This document shows, in pieces, positions 10,777 to 19,171 of a DNA stretch of 64,000 nucleotides; position 1 is the stretch's first letter; every line of letters begins with the position of its first letter. The DNA is from Falsiphaeobacter marinintestinus (GTDB lineage Bacteria > Pseudomonadota > Alphaproteobacteria > Rhodobacterales > Rhodobacteraceae), in contig NZ_VOGO01000004.1 in the NCBI RefSeq assembly GCF_007923355.1, forward strand, positions 124,001-188,000, given 5' to 3'. The position numbers and the translations under genes are program-made. A model generated the notes under the pieces. It saw only the letters and a program-made list of their open reading frames with translations. It searched no databases and had not been told where the DNA came from.

Positions 10777-12132
10777 TCAGATTGCCGAACTGTGCCCGGC
10801 CTTGCTCAGATCATAGGCGTCAAAGCTGCGTGCAATCATCCGGGTCAGGGGGCGTGCGGCCTCGGGAATGTAAAGTCCGTCGGGCGTGATCTGCAACAGA
10901 CCGTCAAAGTCGTGATTGGCCCGGTTGAACATCTCGTCCAGTGCCGACTGGCTGATCCCGTAATCCCGGCGGATTTCGTCAGCGTCTATGCGGAAGTCAC
11001 ACATCAGAGCTTCAATCAGGCGCGACCGGAACTGATCTTCACCTTTGAACCGGTGCCCGCGTGACGTCGAAAACCGCCCCTCGCGGATTGCTGCCGTATG
11101 CGTCGAGGTCGCCGGAGCGTTCTGGGCAAAGCCTTGCGGGAATTTCGAGATTGACGACGCGCCGACACCGATCAGCACATCGCACGGGTCATCGGTATAC
11201 CCCTGAAAGTTCCGGCGCAGTGTCCCGGCGCGCTGGGCGCGGGTCAGGCCATCGTCCTGGGTGGCGAAATGGTCGATGCCGATTTCGGCATAGCCATCCC
11301 ACTGAAACAGTTTGCGGGCCGTTTCGAACAACTCCAGACGCTGCTGCGGCGTGGGCAGCGCGTCCGACGGGATAAGCTGCTGTCGTTTGGCCATCCACGG
11401 CACATGCGCATAGCCGTACAAAGCAACCCGGTCTGGATTCAGAGACAGCAGTTTCTGGACACTTTCGGTCATGCGCGCCTGAGACTGATGCGGCAGTCCG
11501 AACAGAATATCGGCATTCAGGCTTTCGATTCCGCGCACCCGAATCATGTCGGCCGCTTTGCGGGTTACGTCATAACTTTGGATCCGACCGATGGTTTTCT
11601 GGATTTCAGCATCAAAATCCTGCACTCCAATGGAAGCGCGGTTCATGCCAACGGCGGCCAGAACGTCCAGTCTGTCTTCGTCAATTTCGTTCGGATCGAT
11701 CTCAACCGAAAATTCCGACGCCTCGCCCATCGGGGCCACATCAAACACGGCCTGCGACAACTCTTCCATCAGCTTCGGTGACAGCAATGTGGGCGTTCCG
11801 CCGCCCCAATGCAGACGCGAAAGCGTGACACCTTTTGGCAGTTTTTTACTTAGAAGCTTCAATTCTGCCTTCAGAACGTCGACATAGGCTTCGACTGGCG
11901 CGTCCTTCTGCGTACCCTGCGTGCGGCAGGCGCAGAACCAGCACAGCCGCCTGCAAAACGGCACGTGAATATACAGCGAAACCGCGCTTCCCGGCGCAAT
12001 TTCGGCAATCCAGTCGCCAAAAAGATCAGGCCCCACGTCATTGCTGAAGTGGGGCGCTGTGGGATAGCTGGTATAACGCGGAACCCTCGCGTCAAATAAG
12101 CCCAGATTCGCCAATTGAGATTTCGTGTTCAT
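10777..12132 (-). CDS. hemN: Oxygen-independent coproporphyrinogen III oxidase
   Basis: Radical SAM enzyme that decarboxylates coproporphyrinogen III to protoporphyrinogen IX without oxygen, for haem synthesis under low oxygen. The 451-aa protein has the 4Fe-4S motif CRRLCWFC (Cys60, Cys64, Cys67), preceded by YIHVPFC, and the HemN-typical start VPRYTSYPTAPHF. It is divergent from fnrL, and the FNR box at 12168-12181 sits where an activator site should be. No Shine-Dalgarno sequence precedes the ATG, and a -10-like TCTAAT at 12146-12141 would start the RNA only about 2 bases before the ATG. Complements the aerobic HemF in the same window. Confidence 0.95.
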   Translation of the reverse strand: MNTKSQLANLGLFDARVPRYTSYPTAPHFSNDVGPDLFGDWIAEIAPGSAVSLYIHVPFCRRLCWFCACRTQGTQKDAPVEAYVDVLKAELKLLSKKLPKGVTLSRLHWGGGTPTLLSPKLMEELSQAVFDVAPMGEASEFSVEIDPNEIDEDRLDVLAAVGMNRASIGVQDFDAEIQKTIGRIQSYDVTRKAADMIRVRGIESLNADILFGLPHQSQARMTESVQKLLSLNPDRVALYGYAHVPWMAKRQQLIPSDALPTPQQRLELFETARKLFQWDGYAEIGIDHFATQDDGLTRAQRAGTLRRNFQGYTDDPCDVLIGVGASSISKFPQGFAQNAPATSTHTAAIREGRFSTSRGHRFKGEDQFRSRLIEALMCDFRIDADEIRRDYGISQSALDEMFNRANHDFDGLLQITPDGLYIPEAARPLTRMIARSFDAYDLSKAGHSSAI

Positions 12133-12140
12133 ATAGCTAG

Positions 12141-12146
12141 ATTAGA
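12141..12146 (-). promoter_or_regulatory. Putative hemN -10 element
   Basis: Reading the minus strand, TCTAAT lies with its last T at 12141. A start site 7 bases on falls at 12134, two bases before the hemN ATG. The FNR box centre (12174.5) would then be at about -40.5, the usual class II activator position. Inferred from spacing only. Confidence 0.45.
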
Positions 12147-12167
12147 ATCTGTTACGAAACGATCTCC

Positions 12168-12181
12168 TTGACCCAGATCAA
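12168..12181. promoter_or_regulatory. FNR/FnrL box between hemN and fnrL
   Basis: TTGACCCAGATCAA matches the FNR consensus TTGAT-N4-ATCAA at 9 of 10 defined bases. For hemN it sits about 36 bases before the ATG, in an activator position. For fnrL it ends 14 bases before the ATG, so binding there would more likely repress or autoregulate fnrL. Confidence 0.85.
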
Positions 12182-12195
12182 ATGGGACCCCCACA

Positions 12196-12939
12196 ATGAC
12201 CGTTCTTCTTGATACGATTTCTCAAAACTGTTCAGAGTGTCCGATCCGACACCGCGCGGTCTGTGCGCGGTGCGAGCCGGATGAACTGGATGAACTGGAA
12301 CAGATCAAGTTTTACCGCACCTTCGAAGCGGGGCAAACCATCATCTGGTCAGGCGACAAGATGGCGTTTGTCGGTTCGGTCGTGTCCGGGATCGCGACGC
12401 TGACCCAAGCCATGGAAGATGGCCGCACACAGATGGTCGGGTTGCTGTTGCCGTCCGATTTCGTTGGTCGTCCGGGGCGCGAAGGCGCAGCCTATAACGT
12501 TGTGGCAAATACCGATCTTGTGATGTGCTGTTTCCGCAAAAAACCGTTCGAAGACATGATGGTGCGGACCCCGCATGTGGCCCAGCGGCTGCTTGAGATG
12601 ACGCTTGATGAATTGGACGCCGCCCGCGAATGGATGCTGGTTCTGGGGCGCAAGACCGCCCGCGAAAAGATCGCCAGCCTGCTGTCGATCATTGCCCGCC
12701 GCGATGCGACTCCGGGCAAGAGGGGACCGACCGATCAGATGGTATTCGACCTGCCGCTCACCCGCGAGGCGATGGCCGATTACCTTGGTCTGACGCTGGA
12801 AACGGTCAGCCGCCAGATGTCGGCCTTGCGCAAGGACGGCGTCATCGAACTGGCAGGCAAGCGTCACGTGACCGTGCCCGACATGGGTCGCCTGATGGAA
12901 GAAGCTGGCGATGATAGCGATGGTGGGATGCTGGGGTAA
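12196..12939 (+). CDS. fnrL: Crp/Fnr family oxygen regulator FnrL
   Basis: Oxygen-sensing transcription factor expected to carry a labile 4Fe-4S cluster and to activate microaerobic genes. The 247-aa protein has an N-terminal cysteine cluster (CSECPIRHRAVCARC), a cAMP-binding-like beta-barrel, a dimer helix and a C-terminal helix-turn-helix. The recognition helix reads TLETVSRQMSALR, including the E-x-x-S-R pattern that reads TTGAT-type half sites. The adjacent hemN, plus the FNR boxes before ccoN and ccoG in this window, make it the likely local regulator. A GGGA ribosome site lies upstream of the ATG. Confidence 0.94.
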   Translation: MTVLLDTISQNCSECPIRHRAVCARCEPDELDELEQIKFYRTFEAGQTIIWSGDKMAFVGSVVSGIATLTQAMEDGRTQMVGLLLPSDFVGRPGREGAAYNVVANTDLVMCCFRKKPFEDMMVRTPHVAQRLLEMTLDELDAAREWMLVLGRKTAREKIASLLSIIARRDATPGKRGPTDQMVFDLPLTREAMADYLGLTLETVSRQMSALRKDGVIELAGKRHVTVPDMGRLMEEAGDDSDGGMLG

Positions 12940-12946
12940 GCCCCGG

Positions 12947-13819
12947 TTAGGCCTGGTTTTTCAACCAGGTCGCGACCATGGCCGCTGGCCCCTTGCTGTT
13001 TAGGGGCCGGGGGCTCCAGATCCGCAGATTTCGATCCAGATGAACCTTGGTGGCGAAGGGCGCCACCAATGACCCGTCCGCCAGATGGGGCGCGATCAAG
13101 GCTTCGTGCCCGATCAGAACGCCCGCCCCATTGATGGTTTCCTCTACCGCCAGAGAATACAGCGAAAAGACCGGGCCGCGCGGCGCGAAATGGCCGCCGG
13201 GAAACCCCTGGCGTGACCAGAGCGCCCAGTCGTCCGGCCATCCGGAATCCGTCAGACACGGCACCGACCGCAGATCTTCAGGGCTTTGCAGGCGGGCGGC
13301 AACCGATGGCGCACAGACCGGAAACACACGATCTTCGGCCAGAACCTCGCCCTGATCGGTGTCATAGAACAGGCACAGATCATACGGCGTGCGTTTCAGG
13401 TTCGGCGGCGTTTCCAGCGCGGTGATCGAGATCGAAATCTCGGGGGCCGTCGCCCGCAACTGGGGCAGGCGCGGTGACAACCAGAACTGGGCGACCGCAG
13501 GCAGGGCCGCGATATGCACCACTTTTGGGCCAGCTTCGGCGCGCAGGGTCTGCACGGCCTGTCCCAGCGCATCGAAGGCATCGGTAAAGTCAGGTTGAAC
13601 ACGGGCACCCAGTGGTGTCAGCCGCACCCCTTGCGGTGATCGTTTGAACAGCGGCGCGCCGATCTCGGCCTCGATGGCCTTGATATGGGCCGAGATTGCC
13701 CCGGCGCTGACACCCAGTTCGTCTGCAGCAGCCGAGAATCCGCCAAGGCGGGCGGCGGCCTCGAACGCGCGCAGGGCGGTCAAAGGCAAGGACCTGGGGC
13801 GGGGTGGGGCGACAGACAT
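12947..13819 (-). CDS. LysR family transcriptional regulator
   Basis: A 290-aa LysR regulator. The N-terminal winged helix-turn-helix is clear (LPLTALRAFEAAARLGG, then AADELGVSAGAISAHIK), followed by an effector-binding domain of the GcvA/AmpR-like subgroup. The start is the ATG at 13819; the frame continues upstream but only as the antisense of the next gene. It is divergent from the SHMT-like enzyme gene, with a perfect 16-bp palindrome between them, so it probably controls that gene. Its stop lies 7 bases from the fnrL stop (convergent). Confidence 0.9.
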   Translation of the reverse strand: MSVAPPRPRSLPLTALRAFEAAARLGGFSAAADELGVSAGAISAHIKAIEAEIGAPLFKRSPQGVRLTPLGARVQPDFTDAFDALGQAVQTLRAEAGPKVVHIAALPAVAQFWLSPRLPQLRATAPEISISITALETPPNLKRTPYDLCLFYDTDQGEVLAEDRVFPVCAPSVAARLQSPEDLRSVPCLTDSGWPDDWALWSRQGFPGGHFAPRGPVFSLYSLAVEETINGAGVLIGHEALIAPHLADGSLVAPFATKVHLDRNLRIWSPRPLNSKGPAAMVATWLKNQA

Positions 13820-13846
13820 GTGATTACCCTCAGAATTTCTAACCCT

Positions 13847-13862
13847 AGTTTTTCGAAAAACT
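13847..13862. promoter_or_regulatory. Perfect 16-bp palindrome, likely LysR operator
   Basis: AGTTTTTCGAAAAACT is a perfect palindrome in the 99-bp space between the divergent lysR (start 13819) and the SHMT-like gene (start 13919). Position and symmetry fit a LysR regulator binding site. Inferred, not tested. Confidence 0.55.
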
Positions 13863-13918
13863 GGTTTGCGTGCAAGCCCCCGGACTGGTTTCCTGCCCTC
13901 AAACGACAGGAGACAGCC

Positions 13919-15241
13919 ATGACCAGCCTTGCCGCCCGCCCCTGGGTCCCCGAGACTTGCGAAACCTATGTCCAGTCCATCGCGGACCGCGTGGCGACGG
14001 AAAGCCCGGCCCAGATTGCCAACCGCATCGATGCGCTGATCGACCGAAACCGGCAAATTCATGACGAGGAGTGTTTCAACCTCAACCCGGCCACCAACGT
14101 GATGAACCCCCGCGCCGAGGCCGCCTTGGCCGCCGGTCTGGGCAGCCGTCCGTCGCTGGGTTATCCCGGCGACAAGTACGAGATGGGGCTGGAAGCCATC
14201 GAAGAGATCGAAGTCATCGCCGCTGAATTGGCGGCCAAGGTCTTTGGCGCGCGCTATGCCGAAATCCGCGTCGCCTCGGGCGCGCTGGCCAACATGTACG
14301 CCTTCATGGCGCTGACGAAATCCGGCGATACGATCATCGTGCCGCCCGCAACTGTCGGCGGGCATGTGACCCACCATGCGGATGGTTGCGCCGGATTGTA
14401 CGGGCTGAACATCCATACGGCCCCTGTGCATGCGGACGGGTATACCGTCGATCTGGACGGGCTGCGCGCCATGGCGCATGACCTCAAGCCGCGCCTGATC
14501 ACCATCGGCGGCAGCCTCAACCTGTTCCCCCACCCGGTGCGCGATATCCGGACCATCGCGGATGAGGTCGGCGCGCACATTCTGTTCGATGCGGCGCACC
14601 AGTGCGGCATCATCGCGGGGGGCGTCTGGGCCAACCCGCTGGACGAAGGCGCACACCTGATGACGATGAGCACCTACAAAAGCCTCGGTGGACCGGCGGG
14701 CGGGTTGATCGTCACCAACGAGGCGGACATCGCCCAACGACTGGACGCCATCGCCTTTCCCGGCATGACGGCGAACTTCGATGCGGCGAAATCGGCGGCT
14801 TTGGCGATTTCCCTGCTCGATTGGGTCGATCATGGGGCGGCCTATGCGCAGGCGATGGTGGATCTGTCGCAGGCGCTGGCCGCGTCTTTGAAAGACCTCG
14901 GCTTTCCGGTGTTCGAAGGGACGCATGGCGCGACACAATCCCACCAGTTTGCGATCAAGGCCGCCGGGTTTGGCGGCGGCCAAGCCGCGTCCAAGACTCT
15001 GCGCAAGGCCGGGTTTTTGGCCTGCGGGATCGGATTGCCCATCGATCCGGTGGACGGCGACATGAACGGTCTGCGGATCGGAACCCCGGAACTGGTCCGC
15101 CGGGGTGTGACGCCCGACCATGCGCCCGCGCTGGCCGCTTTGATCGCCGATGGTCTGCGCGGCAACGATCCGGCAGCGGTCGCGCCACGCACAGCAGCGA
15201 TGCGGGCACAGTTTCAGGGGATGCATTTCATCCGAAGCTGA
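13919..15241 (+). CDS. SHMT-like PLP-dependent enzyme (fold type I)
   Basis: A 440-aa protein colinear with serine hydroxymethyltransferase: NLNPATNVM near the N-terminus, SLGYPGDKY (matching the family's EGYPG region), ASGALANMYAF, the Asp-x-x-His element FDAAHQCG, and the PLP lysine Lys254 in STYKSLGGPAGG. In housekeeping GlyA the last motif normally reads TTTHK-LRGPRGG, so this is a divergent paralogue that may act on another amino acid as an aldolase or hydroxymethyltransferase. CAGGAGA precedes the ATG at 13919. A divergent LysR gene suggests substrate-induced control. Confidence 0.82.
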   Translation: MTSLAARPWVPETCETYVQSIADRVATESPAQIANRIDALIDRNRQIHDEECFNLNPATNVMNPRAEAALAAGLGSRPSLGYPGDKYEMGLEAIEEIEVIAAELAAKVFGARYAEIRVASGALANMYAFMALTKSGDTIIVPPATVGGHVTHHADGCAGLYGLNIHTAPVHADGYTVDLDGLRAMAHDLKPRLITIGGSLNLFPHPVRDIRTIADEVGAHILFDAAHQCGIIAGGVWANPLDEGAHLMTMSTYKSLGGPAGGLIVTNEADIAQRLDAIAFPGMTANFDAAKSAALAISLLDWVDHGAAYAQAMVDLSQALAASLKDLGFPVFEGTHGATQSHQFAIKAAGFGGGQAASKTLRKAGFLACGIGLPIDPVDGDMNGLRIGTPELVRRGVTPDHAPALAALIADGLRGNDPAAVAPRTAAMRAQFQGMHFIRS

Positions 15242-15312
15242 TCAATCCGGGCTTGTGAGAACCGGGGTCGGCTGTCAGCATGGCCCCGAACACACGTCAG
15301 GGAGAAACCCGA

Positions 15313-15564
15313 ATGGAATTCACAAGCGTATTTGCCATGCTCGTCATCGGTGCCGTCGCCGGCTGGTTGTCGGGCAAGATCATGGAAGGCCGTGGCTTTG
15401 GCCTGTTCGGCAACATGATCGTCGGCATACTGGGGGCGTTTCTGGCCGGAATGATCTTTCCAGCGTTGGGCTTTTCTGTCGGCGGCGGATTTCTTTCGGC
15501 AATCATCCATTCGACAATCGGCTCGGTGATCCTGCTGTTCGTGATCGGTCTGATCCGACGATAG
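15313..15564 (+). CDS. GlsB/YeaQ/YmgE family small membrane protein
   Basis: An 83-aa hydrophobic protein with three membrane segments and glycine-rich turns (AGWLSGKIMEGRGFGLFGN, then VGILGAFLAGMIFP), the pattern of the transglycosylase-associated/GlsB family. These proteins are often linked to stress; the biochemical role is unknown. The start at 15313 is chosen because AGGGAGA lies 8 bases upstream; a longer frame from 15280 lacks such a site. It follows the SHMT-like gene by 71 bases. Confidence 0.85.
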   Translation: MEFTSVFAMLVIGAVAGWLSGKIMEGRGFGLFGNMIVGILGAFLAGMIFPALGFSVGGGFLSAIIHSTIGSVILLFVIGLIRR

Positions 15565-15734
15565 ACCGTGATCTGACGAGAGCCACGAGGTCCGCCTAAC
15601 TATGTGAGCAGGGCGATTGGCCAAGGTCGGGACGGCAGGACAAAGCGTAAATACGCCGTCGCGCCACCAAAGGCAGCTTTGACGAATACCGCACTTGGCT
15701 TAAGCTCTCTCTCAATTGCCATCAGGAGAGTGCC

Positions 15735-16364
15735 ATGCTTGAAATCGATGAGCAGATCCAGACCACCGAACGCCTGAGAGAGCTCCTGCCAACCGAAGGG
15801 TTCACAAACACTTTCCTCAAGGTGAGCGACCGTTTGAATGACGTCGCGCGGAAATTCATTGCGCATGCGCCGTTTGTGATCGTCGCGACCAAAGCGTCAG
15901 AGGGCTTGATTGATGTTTCTCCCAAAGGGGATCCGGCAGGGTTTGTCGAGGTCTATGATGACAAGACGCTGATCATCCCTGACAGGCTTGGCAATCATCG
16001 GGTTGATGGCTTTCAGAACCTTCTGGAAGACCCGAACATAGCGCTCTTGTTCATTGTGCCCGGCCATGGCGACACTCTGCGCATTGCCGGCAAGGCCCGT
16101 GTCGTTCGGGATGCGGCCATTAGCAAGCGCCACGCTTTCAAAGGAAAAGAGCCTTTGCTCGCGCTTGTGATCGATGTCGAAGAGGCGTTCATGCACTGCT
16201 CGAAATCGCTCATCCGCTCCCGTTTGTGGCACCCTGACCATTGGCCGGTACGCAAGGCGGCCCCGACGCTGGCTGAGTGGGTGATTGCAACGGTCGACCG
16301 AGAGCAAACTCTGGATGAAGTGCAGGATGATCACAGCGCGGATGAGGGTGCGCGCCTCTATTAG
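15735..16364 (+). CDS. Pyridoxamine 5'-phosphate oxidase family protein
   Basis: A 209-aa flavin-binding split-barrel protein. Typical PPOX features are FIAHAPFVIVATKASEGL, the conserved DVSPKGDPAGFV stretch, IIPDRLGNHRVDGFQNLLED, and a C-terminal segment with HCSKSLIRSRLW. This resembles the FMN-dependent subgroup called MSMEG_1061-like, whose substrates are largely unknown. A CAGGAGAG site lies 7 bases before the ATG. It is convergent with the universal stress protein gene. Confidence 0.85.
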   Translation: MLEIDEQIQTTERLRELLPTEGFTNTFLKVSDRLNDVARKFIAHAPFVIVATKASEGLIDVSPKGDPAGFVEVYDDKTLIIPDRLGNHRVDGFQNLLEDPNIALLFIVPGHGDTLRIAGKARVVRDAAISKRHAFKGKEPLLALVIDVEEAFMHCSKSLIRSRLWHPDHWPVRKAAPTLAEWVIATVDREQTLDEVQDDHSADEGARLY

Positions 16365-16466
16365 GCGGGTGAATCGCGCCAATCCCGGAACCGAAAGACG
16401 CGAGTTTGTCCAACACTGGACGCGTCACGCCTTTGGTTATTCGGTCTCTGTCCGAACTTTTGCACC

Positions 16467-16498
16467 GAACGACCGCACAGGCTGCTGTGCGACCGTTC
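16467..16498. terminator. Stem-loop between convergent genes
   Basis: GAACGACCGCACAG and CTGTGCGACCGTTC form a 14-bp stem with two internal mismatches and a 4-base loop between the convergent PPOX and universal stress genes. No clear T-run follows on either strand, so terminator function is only possible. Confidence 0.4.
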
Positions 16499-16513
16499 AT
16501 TCGCAGATCCTGA

Positions 16514-17353
16514 CTAGTGCGCCATGAACACCGGCACTTGCGCCTGTTCCAGCATGTTGCGGGTGGCGCCGCCCAGAATGGCTTCGCGGAACCGCGAGTG
16601 GCCATAGGCCCCCATCACGATCATTTCCGATTCCGTATCGGTGGCGTGGCGGTTCAGGATGTCCGACACGCGGGTCATCGTTTTGGACAGCACATCAATC
16701 TCGCAATTCACCCCATGACGCGCCAGCATCTGGCTCAGCAATCCACCGGGATCAGACCGTTCGGGGCCATGCTGCGGCGGGTCGATCACAACGATGCGCA
16801 CCATATCCGCCGCCATCAGGAAAGGCAGCGCCTTGCGGATCGCGGTCATCGCTTCAACGCTTTCGTTCCAGGCAACGACAATCGATTTGGGCTGCGACAT
16901 CGGTTCCAACTGATCCGGAACCACCAGAACCGGGGCGTGGCCTTCAAACAGGGCAGCCTCGACAATCGGTTCGGCCTCGGCACCGCGATCTTCGCCGTAT
17001 GGGCGCGGCAGGATCACCAGATCGGAAAACCGGGCGCGATGTGCCACGTGCCGCCCAAGATCGGAAATCTGCGCCACGCCGTCTTCTGCCGACCAGCGCA
17101 CACCGGATTTTCCGAGCACCTCATTGGCATGGGCCAGAACTTCGGCGGCTTCGGTGCTGGCACGCGCCAGCGTTTCCTGAAGGATCATCGCATTGGCACC
17201 AGCGTAATAATACCCGGTCTGAGTCCGATCGACGCCAAGACACAAGGCCTCGGCATGGGCGTCCAGCGATTGGGCCAAGGTAATCATCTCGGTTAGCGGT
17301 GCTGCAGCAGACCGAGTGTCGGTCAGAACGGTCAGCAAGGATTTATAAGCCAT
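16514..17353 (-). CDS. Universal stress protein (tandem UspA domains)
   Basis: A 279-aa protein of two Usp halves. The N-terminal half begins YKSLLTVLTDTRSAA; the second begins SIVVAWNESVEAMTAIRKAL and ends with the ATP-binding loop MGAYGHSRFREAILGGATRN. The ATG at 17353 is preferred over upstream in-frame codons because it begins the domain exactly. It is divergent from ccoN, and the FNR box at 17443-17456 lies about 96 bases upstream, so low-oxygen control of both genes is plausible. In Paracoccus a Usp gene lies beside the cco operon, supporting a real link. Confidence 0.9.
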   Translation of the reverse strand: MAYKSLLTVLTDTRSAAAPLTEMITLAQSLDAHAEALCLGVDRTQTGYYYAGANAMILQETLARASTEAAEVLAHANEVLGKSGVRWSAEDGVAQISDLGRHVAHRARFSDLVILPRPYGEDRGAEAEPIVEAALFEGHAPVLVVPDQLEPMSQPKSIVVAWNESVEAMTAIRKALPFLMAADMVRIVVIDPPQHGPERSDPGGLLSQMLARHGVNCEIDVLSKTMTRVSDILNRHATDTESEMIVMGAYGHSRFREAILGGATRNMLEQAQVPVFMAH

Positions 17354-17442
17354 TTGGTCCTCATGAGTTCTTCTGCGAGTGTGGCAGAAAGTCGTAGGAG
17401 TGTCTCTGAAATGATGCCTCTCACAGAAACGCGCGCTATGTC

Positions 17443-17456
17443 TTGACACAGATCAA
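17443..17456. promoter_or_regulatory. FNR/FnrL box upstream of ccoN
   Basis: TTGACACAGATCAA matches the FNR consensus at 9 of 10 defined positions, differing at the same base as the box before hemN. Its centre is about 100 bases before the ccoN ATG; a class II promoter would start near 17491 with the T/A-rich TTTAACAT region as -10. It may also serve the divergent universal stress gene. Confidence 0.85.
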
Positions 17457-17549
17457 AGCAACTATGGGTACTGTTGTTCATTTAACATTCAGTCTGAACT
17501 CGTCTGGCGCGGCAAAAGAATCGCGTGAGACACGGCAAAGGGACGCAAA

Positions 17550-19157
17550 ATGTCGAATTATATCAAGCTTATTGCGCTTGGTTTGGTCATCCTCTTCTCC
17601 GCGATGGCCATCAACTATGCGCGCGATACGGCTTACATGGTACACGCAATCATTGTCTTGCTTGTGTCCGGTGGGTTGTTTCTTGTCACGTTGCGTGGCA
17701 CCGGGGATCCGAACCCGACCGTCGCACCACAAAACGAATACATGGATGGCGTCGTGCGCGCCGGTGTCATCGCGACCGCCTTTTGGGGCGTTGTCGGATT
17801 TCTCGCCGGTGTGTTCATCGCCTTCCAGTTGGCCTTTCCGGGGCTCAACTTTGAATGGGCCCAAGGGTATGCCAACTTTGGACGCCTGCGCCCGCTGCAC
17901 ACCTCGGCGGTGATTTTTGCGTTTGGGGGCAACGCCCTGATCGCCACGTCGTTCTATGTGGTCCAGCGCACCAGCGCTGCACGCCTCTGGGGCGGCAATC
18001 TGGCTTGGTTCGTGTTCTGGGGCTATCAGCTGTTCATCGTTCTGGCCGCAACCGGCTATCTGTTCGGCTCGACCCAGTCGAAAGAATACGCTGAACCGGA
18101 ATGGCATGTTGACCTGTGGCTGACCGTGGTCTGGGTATCGTATCTGGCCGTGTTCCTCGGCACGCTGATCAAGCGGAAAGAGCCGCATATCTACGTCGCC
18201 AACTGGTTCTACCTGTCGTTCATCGTCACCGTTGCCATGCTTCACCTGGTCAACAACCTGTCGATCCCGGTTTCGATCTGGGGCTCGCGCTCGGTTCAGG
18301 TGATGTCGGGTGTGCAGGACGCGATGACACAATGGTGGTACGGCCACAACGCGGTGGGCTTTTTCCTGACCGCCGGTTTCCTTGGCATGATGTACTACTT
18401 CATCCCGAAACAGGCCGAACGTCCGGTGTTCTCGTATAAGCTGTCGATCATCCACTTCTGGGCGCTGATCTTCATCTATATCTGGGCTGGCCCGCACCAC
18501 CTGCACTATACCGCGTTGCCTGACTGGGCCTCGACGCTGGGCATGGTGTTCTCGATCGTGCTGTGGATGCCGTCCTGGGGTGGCATGATCAACGGCCTGA
18601 TGACGCTGTCTGGCGCATGGGACAAGCTGCGCACCGATCCGATCATCCGCATGATGGTCATCTCGGTCGGGTTCTACGGCATGTCGACCTTCGAGGGTCC
18701 GATGATGTCGATCCGCGCGGTGAACTCGCTGTCTCACTACACCGACTGGACCATTGGCCACGTGCACTCGGGTGCGCTCGGCTGGAACGGCATGATCACC
18801 TTTGGTGCGCTGTACTTCCTGGTTCCGGTTCTGTGGAAACGCGAACGCCTGTACTCGCTGCAACTGGTCAGCTGGCACTTCTGGCTCGCCACCATCGGTA
18901 TCGTGCTCTACGCCGCATCGATGTGGGTGACCGGTATCATGGAAGGCCTGATGTGGCGCGAAGTCGACGCAAATGGTTTCCTGGTGAACTCGTTCGCTGA
19001 CACCGTTGCCGCCAAGTTCCCGATGTATGTTGTGCGTGCTCTTGGGGGGCTCATGTTCCTCGCCGGTGCCGTCATCATGTGTTACAACCTGTGGATGACC
19101 GTCCGTAAGGCCCCGGCTAAAGAAGCCAGCCTTACAGTCGCCGTCCCGGCTGAATAA
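17550..19157 (+). CDS. ccoN: Cytochrome c oxidase cbb3-type subunit I
   Basis: Catalytic subunit of the high-affinity cbb3 oxidase, carrying haem b and the haem b3-CuB site where oxygen is reduced. The 535-aa protein has about a dozen membrane helices and conserved histidine-rich segments, including [45 protein letters not shown] and [14 protein letters not shown]. It opens the ccoNOQP operon downstream of an FNR box, so expression should rise at low oxygen through FnrL. ccoO follows after 14 bases. Confidence 0.97.
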   Translation: MSNYIKLIALGLVILFSAMAINYARDTAYMVHAIIVLLVSGGLFLVTLRGTGDPNPTVAPQNEYMDGVVRAGVIATAFWGVVGFLAGVFIAFQLAFPGLNFEWAQGYANFGRLRPLHTSAVIFAFGGNALIATSFYVVQRTSAARLWGGNLAWFVFWGYQLFIVLAATGYLFGSTQSKEYAEPEWHVDLWLTVVWVSYLAVFLGTLIKRKEPHIYVANWFYLSFIVTVAMLHLVNNLSIPVSIWGSRSVQVMSGVQDAMTQWWYGHNAVGFFLTAGFLGMMYYFIPKQAERPVFSYKLSIIHFWALIFIYIWAGPHHLHYTALPDWASTLGMVFSIVLWMPSWGGMINGLMTLSGAWDKLRTDPIIRMMVISVGFYGMSTFEGPMMSIRAVNSLSHYTDWTIGHVHSGALGWNGMITFGALYFLVPVLWKRERLYSLQLVSWHFWLATIGIVLYAASMWVTGIMEGLMWREVDANGFLVNSFADTVAAKFPMYVVRALGGLMFLAGAVIMCYNLWMTVRKAPAKEASLTVAVPAE

Positions 19158-19171
19158 GGAGGGCCGGAGCA

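Noticed and set aside
12947-15226. A 759-codon open frame on the minus strand through the SHMT-like gene
   Set aside because: Only its last 290 codons are a real LysR gene; the rest is antisense of a well-supported PLP enzyme and has no protein-like character.
16365-16513. A hairpin-rich gap as a possible tRNA or ncRNA
   Set aside because: No cloverleaf, anticodon arm or TTCGA-type T-loop could be laid out; a terminator-like stem explains the structure.
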